Below are positions 9,655 to 19,132 of a stretch of DNA of 23,354 nucleotides, one piece after another. A model generated the notes under the pieces. The model was given only the letters and a program-made list of their open reading frames with translations, was not told the origin of the DNA and ran no database searches. Made by a program: the position numbers and the translations under genes. How positions within the stretch are numbered: position 1 is the stretch's first letter; every line of letters starts with the position of its first letter. The stretch is from Saprolegnia diclina VS20 (lineage: Eukaryota; Oomycota; Saprolegniomycetes; Saprolegniales; Saprolegniaceae), in the NCBI RefSeq assembly GCF_000281045.1, contig NW_008246089.1:653400-676753 (forward strand), read 5' to 3'.

Positions 9655-12600
9655 TCAGTTTGATGTCGATGCAAAGTGACGGACAATGTCGGTCATGCTC
9701 GGGCGCTTCGACGGGTCCTGCTGGAAGCACGTGGTGAGGAACGCGCGGTGGACCTCGGGGATGGAAGCTGCGTCCACGTCCAGCCGCGCACCTTCGAGTA
9801 TCCGTGCCGCCGCCAAGTGGCTCGGCACGTTGGCGTACGGCGGCGTCTCCATATACGTCTCCCAGACCAAGACACCAAACGAGTACGCGTCCGACTGGTA
9901 CGAAAACGCGTGGGGTGGCGTGAGCGACTCGGGCGCCATGTACTTGAGCGGCACCATGCCTTCGGGAAAGTGCGATCCGCCAAACGAACGCACGCGCCGA
10001 CACAGGCCGAAATCGCATACCTTGGCGCGAAGTCCATCGTCCACCAAGCAATTCCTAAGCGAAAGATGCGTGAGCGCGATTAGGGTAGGGTTAGGGATCG
10101 ATGCACCGAGCAGCAATGTCGCGGTGGATGAAGCCGCCCTCGTGGATGTTGAGAAAGCCGTTGGCAGCGTCGTAGAGAAGCCGCGTCTTTTGCTCGGTCG
10201 AGAGCGTGTGCTCTCGGCTCTGGTCTTCAAGACTCCCGAACGGAAAGTACTCGGTCACGAGACTCAGCGGCTGCGAGAGGTCTGTGCACGCACCCACAAA
10301 CGGCACAATGTTGGGATGGTGCCCAAAGAGCGACAGCACCGCGGCTTCGTGCCGAAACTCTTGCACGATCTGGTCTTGGTTGTCGCCAAACTCGCTCGGC
10401 CGGAGCGTCTTGACCACGACCTACACATCGAGTAAGATCTCAGAGTCTCAGTAGAAGACAACGTACGTCCTGGCCGCGGTACCGAGCGCGGTACGCATCG
10501 CCAAAGTTGCCTCGACCCACAAGGTTCCTCATCTCGAGCTCGTCGTACGCGATCTCTTCGTACGTCTGCGGCAGTCGCTCGAGGTCGAACGCGACCTCGG
10601 TTGCCGTGTCGAGGGCAGATGATGGCAGTGCTGACGCGGATACAAAGACATAGGACCGAAGACGCAGCACCTCAGCGCCAACGACAATGGACGCAGAGAA
10701 CATGACTTGACCGACGTCGACGAACGCGCCGCACTCGATCCGAAACGCGACGCGCGTCACGTCGCCGTGCCACGCCAGCACCTGCGTTGGCTCGTCACAG
10801 AGCACGAAACCGTCGGGAGTTGTCAGCGTGACATGCACCAACGCACCGCGGCGCACGCGCAGCAAGACGTCGCGCGAGAGCTGCGCCGCGTCACCCTCGG
10901 CCGTCGCCTCTTCGTGCATCTCGCTTTGCTGATGCACCAGAAACGCCCAGATCGAAAAGGTAAATGTTGTGCCGCAGACGACGGTTGGGGGCGCGTACGC
11001 AGTAAAGTGCACGCGGTCTTGGATCGATGTCGGGTCCATCGGCAAGGCACGCGTCACTTGCGGCAGCGTAAAGGCTTCTGTATTCGTCATCGCTGCGGTG
11101 GGCGACAAGGCGCCGTACTCGGGGCCATCATTGGCAAAGTCAGACACGAACGAAGCCGAGGCCACGCCGAGCGGTGTCATCGCGCCATACGTGTGAGCTG
11201 GCGCATAGGTCGTCGGCGAGACCCAGCCCGCCTGCTGCGGCAGCTGCGGCACAACGACCACGTCGGCAGCCGGAGCGACAAAGTCCTCGTCTTCTTCGAC
11301 GTCGCTGCGATCGCTGACCGTCGCGGGTTGATCGGTGGTCGGAAGCGGCAGTTGCAATGTCGTGTCGACGCCATAGATGCGCACGAGGGTACCGATGGTG
11401 GCCTTGCAGAGCCAGAGCGACTGAGCACTGGCATCAGCAACAAGCACGTCAATCGAGTGCTCGCCGACAGCAAGAATGACGTAGGCGCAGCGCACTTCGC
11501 CTTGCGGGAGCGGAAGCCCGAGGTGCAGTGCGACGCCCGGCGCGGCATCGTCAAGTTGGACGTCGACGCGAATCGAGATGCGATTGGTGCTCGGCGCAAT
11601 CACTTGCGAAAAGAGGATGCGGCCTTGCATTGGCTCCTCGTCAACCACTTCCACGTCCGCTGCCGTCTCTGTCTCTGGGGCACTTGCGTCGTTGTCCAGA
11701 TCTGGCAGCTCCAAGCTTGAACGGGTGACGAGTGCTGGTGGTGGTCTTTCGATTACGTGATGAGTCTTGAGCTCGCGGCTACCGACGGCCGGCGGCACAA
11801 TCTTGATGCGTGGGGCGTCTTCCAGCGTTGCAACGTCGACATTGACCAAGTCCTCGGCGTGCGACACATTCATGGGTGCATCGACCGCTGAAGATTGCGT
11901 AAAGAGGCGCGTCCACAGCGACTTGGTCGGAGGCGATGAGGCCGACATGGGCGGCAGTGGCACCGGGAATCCGAGTATGCCGTTGCGCTCGACGAGCTTG
12001 TATTGGTAGCCGCCCGGCTCACTGGTGCTGGACGACGACTTTGCAGCCAACGTTGGCTCGTACGCGGGTGGCGGGCCGAGCGGCGGCGCCCGCGTGAACG
12101 GCAGCAGATACGGGGCGGGCGCACCCTTGGCGCGGGGCACCGTGTACAACGACGCCGGTGGTGACGTTGTCGTTGGGAGAAGCGGGTGCTGGCTACCGTC
12201 GACGCGCGCAATCACGAGCTCGCCAAAGATCGCGTAGTAGGTCTGCTTGGTGACCCACACGAAGATGGTGACGGCGATCCAGTTGACGAAAAAGAAGAAG
12301 ATGCAAATGACTGCCATGGACCACGCCGAGACGGGCTCGACTTGGGGCGCTGGTGTCAGCGTCAGCGGGAGCGGGAGGCTGCTTACCCACGAAGGTACCG
12401 CTGTCGATGCCCGTGCACACATTGCGGTATACTCGGTCATGAGTGAAGCCGCAACGGAGTCGTAGAAGCCCACTTGGAGCGACCGCCAACAGAAGACGTA
12501 CACCAAGGTCCAGCCCGCGTGGCTTGGCGTAACGTCGTCAAGCGCGACGAGCCGCAGGTCTGCCTTAGTATCGTAGAGTGCGTGGACGAATATTTCAATG

Positions 12601-12806
12601 CGCCAGAGGGTCTGGGTCACGGCGCGGACAGGGTACAGCCCTCGCGCGGCCAACGACCGGCGGTGCATGCCACATGACTCGATACACGTCCAGATCGTCG
12701 CTAGCGCGAGAAAAGCAAGCGCGCATGCGCTCCAGAGAGCGTTGACCACCGTGTAGAGTAGCAGCCGGACGAGCGAGCGGTCACCGGGTACAAGCGCGCT
12801 CGACAT
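9655..12806 (-). CDS. Membrane-anchored protein kinase B, TK/TKL-like
   Basis: Complete paralogue of kinase A. Exons 12806-10467, 10420-10107 and 10054-9655; introns 10466-10421 (46 bp) and 10106-10055 (52 bp, GTGCAT donor, TAG acceptor). The protein is about 1017 aa. Hydrophobic membrane segments lie near residues 14-42 and 162-186, with a weaker one at 97-121. A Pro/Ser/Thr-rich linker and two beta-rich regions follow (about 390-490 and 580-735; the latter opens VHFTAYAPP). The kinase domain covers about residues 758-1017, with GRGNFG, VVVKTL, HRDIAARN, DFG, PLKYMAPESL, YSFGVLVWE and RPSM. All catalytic residues are present, so it should be active. The layout suggests a membrane sensor or adaptor with a cytosolic kinase. 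Intron 2 contains telomere-like repeats. The start is the first Met, before TM1; a TATATA lies 60 bp upstream. I do not recognise the beta-rich regions. Confidence 0.9.
10080..10096 (+). repeat. Short interstitial telomere-like repeat
   Basis: TTAGGG-TAGGG-TTAGGG in tandem on the plus strand, entirely inside intron 2 of kinase B. It is too short and too internal to be a chromosome end. Confidence 0.7.
10247..10567 (-). repeat. Inverted repeat / conversion tract, copy in kinase B
   Basis: Partner of 1-321 in opposite orientation, covering the end of exon 1, all of intron 1 (44 of 46 bases identical) and the first 174 bases of exon 2 (all identical). The pair would allow recombination that inverts or converts the roughly 10 kb between them. 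Confidence 0.9.
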
Positions 12807-13594
12807 TGCCGTTGCCCTTTCTAAAACAGGGACTCTGACACTCAGAATACTCTAATAAAACGCACTATATACCAGAATGTTGATCGATTTCAACAACCCG
12901 TGAAATTCGGTGCCGGTACTGAAGCAGCTAGAGTAGCGTTAAAGGCACAACCATACCGGGCTAGAGGCGCGTGGCACTACCAGTAGTCCACACCAGTCTT
13001 TGGCCGTGTCTGTCTTGCCATCGAAGCACAAATCGTGAGCGGCGACTATAGCATTACACTATTATGCATATATACACTATTATATATGTGAATCCTCGCT
13101 GAAATGTTGTCTAAATACACCCAACACCCTGGCACATCAAACCGCGGCTAGGACGCTCTGCAACTCCAGCGCTTGGCTCAAATCGTACCCTTCGATATAA
13201 ACTATCGTGAACAAATAACCCTCCATGCACAAGAGGTATTAGAAGCTCACAACTTCCGACCACACGAGCGCTCCATACTGACAAGCCATAGCTTGGAGCT
13301 CGACGCGGGCCGATTCGCAGCAGCATGGCTCCGACAGCTCGTGGCGAGCGTCCTACATGGTACTGAATGATCCTTCAGCAGCAGAGGGTATTGATTGCTT
13401 CTCGTCGGGTGCTCTGCGACCATTGTCGCGTAATAAGGTTCGCTAAGCAAACGTAAGGGTGCGTGCCGATAGCCATCATCCTGCCTGGGTTGGCGCGCCT
13501 TGAGTTTGTCTTGAGTTGAGTATACTGACAACCAGATGGTCGCGGCGTGCAAGGATCTCAATCCGTTTGATTGGTGAGACGCGCTTTTGCCCGC
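12807..13594. other. Divergent intergenic region
   Basis: About 788 bp between the starts of kinase B and the carrier. TATATA at 12866-12871 sits 60 bp upstream of the kinase start. An AT-rich patch at 13050-13092 contains tacactattat twice. An open stretch of about 72 codons runs from a possible acceptor (ctag at 13148-13151) to a stop at 13370. It has no upstream exon I could identify and no family resemblance, so I leave it uncalled. Confidence 0.5.
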
Positions 13595-14449
13595 ATGACC
13601 CTGGACCTGCGAGAGACGACGAGCGGCGTCGTCGGCGCCGTCTTCAACGTCTACATCGGCTTGCCCTTTGACGTCATCAAGGTGCGTCTCCAGACGCAGT
13701 CGCGCCAGCCCATCTACCGTGGTTTTGCCGACTGCCTCGCCAAGACCGTGCGCACCGAGAGCGTCCGGTCGCTCTGGAAGGGCGCGCTGCCCGCGCTCTC
13801 CAGCACGATCTTGGAAAATGCAGTGCTCTTCTCAGCTAACGGTGCGATCCGCCGCCTCGCGTTTGAGCCATCGACGTCGCTCTCGACGTTGGACGAAGCC
13901 CTCGTTGGGAGCGCGTCCGGTTTCTTTTCAGCCGCGGCGATTACGCCAGCCGAAGTCGTCAAGTGCCGCCTCCAGACGTACCAGCACGCCGAATCTATGG
14001 GTATTTGGCGCTGCCTCAAAACGATCGTACACGAGGGTGGATTCCTCGGCCTCACCGCCGGCTTGCCCGCCGTCATGCTCCGCGACGTGCCGTTCAACTT
14101 TTGCTTCTTTGGCATGTACGACTACTACACCAACCACTTTATGGATGCGTTGGGCGTCGAGTCGCGCCGTGAGCTGCACCCGGCCGCCGTGCTCACGGCA
14201 GGCGGCCTCGCTGGTGCCACGAGCTGGACTGTCGTGTTTCCTGCCGACGTCATCAAGTCGCGCATGCAGGTGGACGCGGCCTTGAGCTTTCGGGCTGCTG
14301 TCCGCAGCGTCTGGCGTCTCCAAGGGCTTGCGGGCTTCTACCGCGGGTGGAGCTCGGCGGTCATGGGCTCGTTTCCGGCCGACGGCAGTCTCTTCTTGGG
14401 CGTCGAGATGACGCACCGCCTCTTTGCGCACCTCGAAGTCTGCAACTAG
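13595..14449 (+). CDS. Mitochondrial carrier family (SLC25) transporter
   Basis: Integral protein of the mitochondrial inner membrane that exchanges metabolites. Single exon, 284 aa, close to the family's usual ~300. Three ~95-residue repeats each begin with the signature PxD/ExxK/R: PFDVIKVRLQ at about residue 24, PAEVVKCRLQ at about 118 and PADVIKSRMQ at about 216. Each is followed by the expected second-helix pattern (SLWKG..., GLTAG..., GFYRGWS). RDVPFNFCFFGMYDYY in repeat 2 is typical of the branch that includes carnitine/acylcarnitine, ornithine and basic amino-acid carriers, but the substrate cannot be fixed by eye. The start at 13595 leaves the normal short leader before the first helix; an ATG at 13536 runs into a stop, and no in-phase splice joins it. 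The next gene, carbonic anhydrase, is convergent. Confidence 0.92.
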   Translation: MTLDLRETTSGVVGAVFNVYIGLPFDVIKVRLQTQSRQPIYRGFADCLAKTVRTESVRSLWKGALPALSSTILENAVLFSANGAIRRLAFEPSTSLSTLDEALVGSASGFFSAAAITPAEVVKCRLQTYQHAESMGIWRCLKTIVHEGGFLGLTAGLPAVMLRDVPFNFCFFGMYDYYTNHFMDALGVESRRELHPAAVLTAGGLAGATSWTVVFPADVIKSRMQVDAALSFRAAVRSVWRLQGLAGFYRGWSSAVMGSFPADGSLFLGVEMTHRLFAHLEVCN

Positions 14450-15132
14450 AACCTCCGCGCGTGTAATATTAGAGTGTACATAGACTGTTGCTGCAGGACC
14501 TACGCTGCGGGAATGTTGACGGCTTGAAGCGATTCGCTCAACCCGTGGTGGATAGAAACGGCAATGTGACGGGACGCATCTGAGTAGAGATTTCTTCCGT
14601 TGATGCTTGCCTTTGGCGCTGCGCCAGATACGCACGAGCACTTGGCCTTGCGCCTGCGATGGACACGACGCCGTGTCGGCATGGCTCGACAAAGCGTTCG
14701 AGCTTTTGCGTTTGCATTCAACGGGCGCACCATGTGTTCCAAGCTGGGGCTGGGCGAGCGAGATCGGCCAAGATACTCGCAGCAACCCTCTTGAAGGGGC
14801 ACCCAAGAGAAGGACGAGTGAAGGCAATCGTACCCAAGTTACGCGAACTTGTCGGTGGTGTGTCATAGACACGAGACCGCATTGTCCGACACTATGACGT
14901 GATCGCCGTGTTGCTGGACAACCACGAGAAGGACAGTGTGAGGACGCTTCCTCGTTTGGCGGGGACGTGCTATCACGAAGATTACATATCGCTTGTCTTG
15001 AAATCGTTGAAGCTGGTATCGGGTTGTCGTCGTCTCTCGAACATCGGTGCTTTGCCGTGCACAAGTACAGTAGTCGCTGAGAAAGAAACTTTGGAATTAC
15101 GAAAAAGAGAAATAATATTGAAGCCTGCGCGG
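14450..15132. other. Convergent intergenic region with coding-like fragments
   Basis: About 683 bp between the carrier and carbonic anhydrase stops. Short open frames on the plus strand (for example 14607-14897 and 14899-15120) look partly coding: Leu/Val/Arg-rich helices, and HYDVIAVLLDN, which faintly recalls an ankyrin repeat. None has a proper start, splice partners or an assignable family. It may be a decayed gene or long 3' UTRs. Confidence 0.35.
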
Positions 15133-15807
15133 TTAGTTTTCGCAGCAGAAGAGAAGCTTGCCGCTGACGACGGGCTGGAGGTCGCGCGCGTTCGTGTCAC
15201 CGGGAATGACCTTGATAAACTCGGCGATTTGCTCGGGCGAGACCTGGCGCGGGTCCTTGACAATGACCCACTCGACGCCCTCCGTGTACGGCGGCGTCGT
15301 GAGCGACCCGGTGTAGCGGAAGTAGCTCTCGGCGTTCACGTCGAGCGAGTCGAACGAGATTTCGTCAACGAGGACGCGCGGGCCGTGGGGTTCGATCTCC
15401 GAGAGGTGCTCCCAGACCTGGGCCAAGAACTTGCTCTCGTCGCCTTCCTCAAAGAAGAAGGCGACGACCGCGAGCTTGCCGTCCTCCGACTGGTGCACGA
15501 GGTGCATGCAGAACGGGTACGCCTTGCCTTCGATCGTGTGTTCGCCTAAGGAACAAAAGCTCGTTAGCTGACCTGCTCGTCGTGCAACATGTGCGGACGT
15601 ACTCGGTGTGTGAAAGTGAAACTGGATCGGGCGGTACGTCACGTCCTTGAGCACCAAGGTCGAGTCGTTGCCGCCCTTCCAGTGGACCTTGAAGTTGGAG
15701 CCGCCGTGCTCGATCTCGCCGCAGTCGCAGCCAACGGTAAAGTCGACGTGGTTGTCGACCTCCTTGGCGATCGTCGGGACAATATCGATGGGGGACTGCT
15801 GGCTCAT
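15133..15807 (-). CDS. Alpha-type carbonic anhydrase, short form
   Basis: Zinc enzyme interconverting CO2 and bicarbonate. Exons 15807-15603 and 15545-15133 with one 57-bp intron (15602-15546, GTACGT..TAG), which splits the Ser codon in HTPSEHT. The protein is 205 aa, against about 260 for a typical alpha enzyme. It starts almost at the QSPIDI motif and so lacks the ~25-30 N-terminal residues normally before it. No signal peptide is seen, which suggests an intracellular enzyme unless an upstream exon was missed. Zinc ligands are visible: His64 and His66 in QFHFH, and His83 in MHLVH. The Thr of LTTPP and the Glu of SEHT (gatekeeper pair) are present. Two usual residues differ: the proton-shuttle His (human CA II His64) aligns with Ser37 in GGSNFKV, and the second-shell Glu117 aligns with Cys81. 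An in-frame ATG at 16023 would add about 72 residues without signal or family features. Confidence 0.86.
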   Translation of the reverse strand: MSQQSPIDIVPTIAKEVDNHVDFTVGCDCGEIEHGGSNFKVHWKGGNDSTLVLKDVTYRPIQFHFHTPSTSAHVARRAGQLTSFCSLGEHTIEGKAYPFCMHLVHQSEDGKLAVVAFFFEEGDESKFLAQVWEHLSEIEPHGPRVLVDEISFDSLDVNAESYFRYTGSLTTPPYTEGVEWVIVKDPRQVSPEQIAEFIKVIPGDTNARDLQPVVSGKLLFCCEN

Positions 15808-17306
15808 GGTGCAAATTCCAAAATGAACTCCTTGCTCGCAAACTGTGGCGAAAAAGTGGCTCGCGCCAATCACAACTGGAAACGCACCCAATTTGCACCA
15901 ATGAGCGGCCGTCACGAAGAGCTCCACGGAGCACGACGAAACGTCAGATTGAAACCAACGCGTCGGTTTCGACCGGCCATCTGGACGTTTCAAACACTCT
16001 GGATGTCCACGACATACAAACATCGAATGCGCCCTGTTTTATACAGCCAGATGGCACGCGTGCGTGGACCGATCAAACGCCGTTTCATTCGAAAAAAACG
16101 GCAGAGCGTTACGGGCCGTGGAAGGTACGGCCAAGGGGCGCCGCAAGGTTGAAGCAAAATAAATGGACTGGTTTTCATACAAAACGATGGATAATTTTAA
16201 AAAAATGACGCCAACTTGGGTCCACGGACACGCCAGCTGGAGCTTACGGTCACCCAACGCTGGTCCGTTGCCGATCTTTGTCGAGGCCAAAAAAACGCAG
16301 AAGGCGCTTGCCGCGTCGTAGTAGCCGAGTCTTCGTGTCTCTCCGCGCGCCCGACGATGGACCTGAGATTGACTTCGCACTTCGTGCGCCTGTCATGACG
16401 GCATTTCGAGCGCTCGCTCGTGTGTATGTGCCTCCGAGGAGCCCGCGGAGACACGTGGGGACCTACGCCAGTGGGACCGTTCAGTGGCGAACGTGGGTGG
16501 CGCTCGCGAGATTCGCAAGATCGTCGCAACCTTCAAGCATGTGTGCGACCGCCACGAGGGGGCTCGTGCTCTCGACTGCACCAGCCGCTGCCCACTGGCG
16601 GAAGGGTAACCTGTCGCGTGCAGCTGCAAGAAGCTTGGGTACCAGCCTCGCAACGACTGATTAGGATTCATTCTCCCAACTTGATTGCGATTCAACTATT
16701 GCGAGAGCTGGGGCGATCTTGGCCCTAGCCTCTACGTCATCCGTGCTTGCGATGGCTTGGGCTCAAGCGATAATACTTGGCCGGGCTCGTCAGCACACGC
16801 GGCAAACGTGCAATGGGTCTTGACGTCACGATACAGCCACGTTCCGTCATTGCAGAGCTTGACATCGGCGGCACATGGCTACACAACAAACGTATCATCG
16901 GCAATTCCGTATCCTTCGACCCGTTCGCAAGCCAAGATACATACCGGTGGGCGCAGCGAGTGCGCTTGCAGACATTCTGCATACGCCAGTGCGACAAGCA
17001 TCCTTCTGGCATTCATCGTTGCGATTTCAGGTTTACGCTGTCGTCTACTAGTAGTGCTTCACACCGACTGAAGTCCTGGCTCACTTCATGCAAAGGCGGC
17101 CGAGTGCTTCTTCCCACACCTTTTCCGGTGCCTATTCCAGCCATACGACGCATGTAGTGTTAGCCGTGTGGTAATATAGTGTGAGACTTGAAATGGTGTT
17201 TCTCATCCTGTAAGCCGGGAAATAGTGTACAAGGTATTTTTAGACGCGGTTTTAGTGTAAAGTCCCGTTGGTACACGACGTTGTAGCACCGGCTGCGCCC
17301 ATCCTG
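15808..17306. other. Long intergenic stretch; broken coding-like text at 16.2-17.16 kb
   Basis: About 1.5 kb. The part near 15808-16200 should contain the carbonic anhydrase promoter. From about 16200 to 17160 the plus strand shows coding-like text in changing frames (for example REIRKIVATFKHVCDRHEG near 16510-16560, and IAELDIGGTWLHNKRIIGN near 16850-16905), but no single frame carries a full protein and no splice chain restores one. I read it as a probable relic of an unidentified gene or repeat. The final 150 bp lead into the COQ10 gene. Confidence 0.4.
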
Positions 17307-18927
17307 ATGCTGCTGCGCCCGTACTTGGCCGGGCCGCGCCGCCTTCCTGCGGTCGCCAGCCGCCGGTCCTTCCTTTCGCTGCCCAATATGCTCTTTTCGC
17401 CCGCGTCTGCGCTCGTCAAGTCGCACACGGAGAAGCGCGTCGTGCCATTTTCGTGCCGCGAGATGTACGACGTCGTCGCCAACGTCGACGCGTACGCGTC
17501 CTTCCTGCCGTTCTGCGTCTCGTCACGCGTCGTGCGCCGCCCAAATGACAATGTCATGGAGGCCGATCTCACGGTCGGCTTTCAGATCTTTACTGAGACG
17601 TATCGCTCCAGGGTGCTCATGCACGCCCCACACAAGATCCTCATCACGTCGATCGAGTCGCCTACGTTCAAGTCCATCGAGAGGTACTGCTTTGCCCATG
17701 TACGGGATGCCAAGGCTCATGGTGCCGGTGTAGCGAGTGGAACTTCCGCGAGGTGTCGCCGACGTCGTGCGAAGTCAACTTTCGTGTCACCTTTGAAGTC
17801 GCGAGCATTCTGCACTCGCAAGCGCTGCGGCTCTTCTTTGATGACGTGGCGCGCACACAGCTCAATGCGTTCATTGGGCGCACGCAAAAGCTCCAGAATG
17901 CGCAGCGACTCGCGCCGCCCTCGGTCGCGTCACCCGGCTTTCTCGACGGCAAGATGACCAGCATCGACTTGGCGAACCTCGACAGCGTCTACAAGGCGCA
18001 CGCAAGTGAGGATGGCAACGAGCTGCATTTGGATGCGTTCATTCTCGCGTGCCAAAGCCTCCAAGCGTCGCCGTGGGTGCAGGCGTCACCGTCACGCGAT
18101 GATTTTGGTCGGATCTGCCAAAACAAGAATTCCGGTACAGCTTGCTGTCTCTCAATACAGTGGATAAGTGGCGTCTGTAGCGCTGGCCTCGGCGCTCTTT
18201 TCGACGTTTATGTTTCACGGCAGCGACGATCCGCGTCGCGCGCGCGACTGGATCTCGTTTGATGAGTTTGCCGTACGTGTGCTGATTCGCAAGCGTCACC
18301 AAGTTGCGTGTTGCTAGATTGGTCTCTACTTGACGCTGCACGGGTCGCTCGAAGAGAAATCCAACTTCCTTTTTCACGTTATCGACACCACTGGCGACGG
18401 CCTCATCTCGCACGACGAGCTCACGCGCGCGATGCGCCGCCGGCTCCAAGTATGCAAGCCGGCGTCGTCGTTTGGTGGATAAGCTGTGTACATAGGTGGT
18501 CAAGGGTATCTTCCCGATGCTGCTCCAAGAACAGATCGAGCTGCAGTGTGCTCTGCAACCATCAGCAGCGACGAGTGCGACCGACACGGCGGTGCGCGAC
18601 AAGGCCATGAAACTCGGCTCCGAGGCACTCGCCGACCTCATTGAAGAGATCGAGAAGGACATTCCGCTGGCCGTCGACCAAATATTTCTCGAGGCCGAAC
18701 GGGAAAAGCCCGGTTTCATCTCGTTGGACGAGTGGTGCCACATGTGGTACGCATCCCAGATCTGGGCAGCATGCAAGACCACGACATTTCTGTGTAGGCA
18801 GTCGCATCCGGAGCTGGTCGAGATGATGACAATCGACGGGATGAAGAAGATGATGCAATGGGCTGCCGTGATCCAAAAGCCGACAGACCCGCCGGCGTTC
18901 GACTCGCGCATTCTTCACGCCGACTGA
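17307..18927 (+). CDS. COQ10/START-domain protein fused to an EF-hand region
   Basis: Six exons: 17307-17683, 17734-18134, 18181-18272, 18318-18449, 18496-18746, 18798-18927; five introns of 45-51 bp, all GT..TAG. The protein is about 460 aa. Residues 1-35 are Arg/Ser/Leu-rich without acidic residues, fitting a mitochondrial targeting peptide. Residues ~36-195 match COQ10 (polyketide-cyclase/START fold): KRVVPFSCREMYDVVANVD, YASFLPFC, TETYRSRV, SEWNFREV and a C-terminal helix FFDDVARTQLNAFIGR. COQ10 proteins bind coenzyme Q and support respiration. With no stop, the same exon continues into an EF-hand-like region: SFDEFAIGLYLTLHG, a canonical calcium loop DTTGDGLISHDEL, then FISLDEWCHMWQSHPEL, as in calcineurin-B-like and neuronal calcium sensor proteins. 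Normal COQ10 ends after the helix at about 200 aa, so the tail roughly doubles it. The ATG at 17307 opens the targeting peptide. Confidence 0.86.
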
Positions 18928-19132
18928 GGCCGCCATAGACGTAGGAGCCTCCTCCCCGTCGCGATATTCTACCGCTGTAAAGAGGTGTGCGAGTGTCACT
19001 GCGTTGACGAGACGAACGTTCTTTTATGGAGGAGAATTCGGGTTGGACGTTGCACTGCCAACGCCAAGGATGAGCGTCTTCTTTGTGACACCTGCACACA
19101 TAGCTCACTAGCGAATCGACGAACGACGCAGC
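18928..19132. other. Short intergenic spacer
   Basis: 205 bp between the COQ10-EF-hand stop and the start of the next protease, on the same strand. No clear elements were identified. Confidence 0.4.

Noticed and set aside
10080-10096. Chromosome end or telomere array
   Set aside because: Only three units, inside an intron with coding sequence on both sides.
10707-11720. Open frame of 337 codons on the plus strand
   Set aside because: Antisense to exon 1 of kinase B; Arg/His-rich shadow text with no recognisable domain.
13152-13370. Possible exon of about 72 codons after an acceptor-like ctag
   Set aside because: No partner exon, no start codon in context and no recognisable family; kept only as a note in the intergenic entry.
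13536-13594. Upstream ATG for the mitochondrial carrier
   Set aside because: The frame from 13536 stops at 13575-13577, and its GT does not join in phase with any nearby acceptor; the ATG at 13595 gives the normal carrier leader.
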